5,708 bases of DNA from Bacillota bacterium (GTDB taxonomy: Bacteria > Bacillota > Sulfobacillia > RBS10-35). The DNA lies in contig JASBVX010000102.1 in assembly GCA_029960865.1 (NCBI GenBank), forward strand, positions 1-5,708, written 5' to 3'. A program made the translations under genes and the position numbers. Position 1 is the first letter of the stretch. Every line of letters begins with the position of its first letter. Under the pieces are notes generated by a model, which had not been told where the DNA came from, ran no database searches, and saw nothing but the letters and a program-made list of their open reading frames with translations. This document shows positions 5,065-5,708 of this stretch, one piece after another.

Positions 5065-5708
5065 TTGCGGCGCTTCCTGGGCTTTTTAAGCTTTTTCCTG
5101 GTGGCCTTCCTGGTGAGCCTTCCGCCTGCCTCGGCCCACATCACGGGAGTCTTCCTCTACTTTCTCAAAGATGTGTCGGGGGAAACGGCCAGCAGCAGCC
5201 GCAGCATCCTGGAGGGCCAGATCCAGGAAGTGGATCGCCGCCTGGCGGAACTTACGCCCCTCATCGCCGAGAAGGAGAGGGTTTATGGGGAAAACCAGGC
5301 TTCCCTGGGAGAGGCGGTCCGGGCCTATGAGCGCTATGCGGGGGCCATGGTGGCCTCCCTATTGCGGGCTTCCCAGAGCCCTGTGGATGTCCTGGCGGAT
5401 CTGCGCATGTTTCAAAAGATGGTAGGGCAGGATATGGAAAAGCTGGAGAAACTGGGCCGGGAGCTGGATGAGCTGAAGGCCCGCAAGGCGGAGCTGGAGA
5501 GTTTTCGCGGGATGCTTCTCATGTTCGACGAAGCCCGCCAGAGACACGAGGCCTACCTGCAGGGCGAGGATGGCGACCCGGAGCAGTCCCTCTACCTTCT
5601 CTCGGAGGAGTGGGAATCCCAAAGGGTAGGACCGATGCGGCAGTGGACTCAACGGGCGGCGAAGATCCTTACCCGATGGCGGGATATCTGGCATCCCACC
5701 CCCGACGG
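5065..5708 (+). CDS. Secreted coiled-coil protein next to FtsEX, possible hydrolase or activator partner; C-terminus outside the window
   Basis: A frame opens with TTG at 5065, immediately after the ftsX stop, and stays open for 214 codons to the right edge. GGGAGGTG at 5051-5058 gives an ideal ribosome site. The product has a signal peptide (MRR, a hydrophobic core at about 4-19, and PASA before H25, a signal peptidase I site). A long helical, heptad-like region covers about 47-147. In it, a LLRASQSPVDVLADLRMF segment (99-116) is flanked by QDMEKLEKLGRELDELKARKAELE-like repeats (122-145), which resembles the coiled-coil regulatory part of EnvC/PcsB-type proteins that bind the FtsX extracellular domain. 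Residues about 150-214 form a further Trp-rich helical part (EEWESQ, RQWTQR, LTRWRDIWHP). No LytM/M23, CHAP or NlpC domain appears in the visible part. Position and architecture suggest an FtsEX-controlled partner; whether it is catalytic is unknown. Confidence 0.83.
   Translation, partial: MRRFLGFLSFFLVAFLVSLPPASAHITGVFLYFLKDVSGETASSSRSILEGQIQEVDRRLAELTPLIAEKERVYGENQASLGEAVRAYERYAGAMVASLLRASQSPVDVLADLRMFQKMVGQDMEKLEKLGRELDELKARKAELESFRGMLLMFDEARQRHEAYLQGEDGDPEQSLYLLSEEWESQRVGPMRQWTQRAAKILTRWRDIWHPTPD

Noticed and set aside
5359..5694. Minus-strand open frame of 111 codons opposite the coiled-coil gene
   Set aside because: The plus strand here has a continuous frame with a signal peptide, strong ribosome site and heptad pattern; the minus frame has no domain or ribosome site I can support.

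Overview
The window looks like chromosome from an aerobic, fairly GC-rich bacterium, most probably a Gram-positive (Bacillota-like) lineage. The reasons are strong GGAGG-type ribosome binding sites, many GTG and TTG starts, genes packed with 4-11 base overlaps, a CtaG of the Bacillus/actinobacterial caa3-oxidase type, and an ftsEX pair followed by an exported coiled-coil protein. This placement is inferred from gene content and style; nothing in the window is a taxonomic marker, and no genus is claimed.

Layout. Positions 1-171 (minus strand) hold the first 57 codons of a membrane protein that reads out of the left edge; its charged N-terminus and two hydrophobic segments resemble the start of SPFH/band-7 (stomatin-like) proteins. 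A 119-base divergent intergenic region follows, with a conspicuous AT-rich inverted repeat (204-224) that is a good operator candidate. From 291 to the right edge all genes lie on the plus strand: a fumarylacetoacetate hydrolase-family enzyme (291-1193), a MauE/DoxX-type membrane redox protein (1245-1691), the caa3 oxidase assembly factor CtaG (1752-2573), a SCO1/SenC copper-thiol protein (2570-3196), a small unrecognised lipoprotein (3193-3549), FtsE (3539-4195), FtsX (4192-5064), and the N-terminal 214 residues of a secreted coiled-coil protein (5065 to the edge).

How they fit together. MauE-like, CtaG and SCO form a plausible cytochrome oxidase / Cu-centre assembly module acting at the outer face of the membrane. 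FtsE, FtsX and the coiled-coil protein form the standard module in which an ATPase-transmembrane complex controls peptidoglycan hydrolysis during division. The two modules are joined without a gap through the small lipoprotein, which overlaps SCO by 4 bases and ftsE by 11 bases. From ctaG onward every gene touches or overlaps the next, so they are probably co-transcribed and largely translationally coupled.

I see no mobile element, tRNA, rRNA, CRISPR array or convincing rho-independent terminator. Most of the content belongs to known families. The parts least explained by known families are the lipoprotein at the module junction, the coiled-coil FtsEX neighbour, and the palindromic operator candidate at the left.
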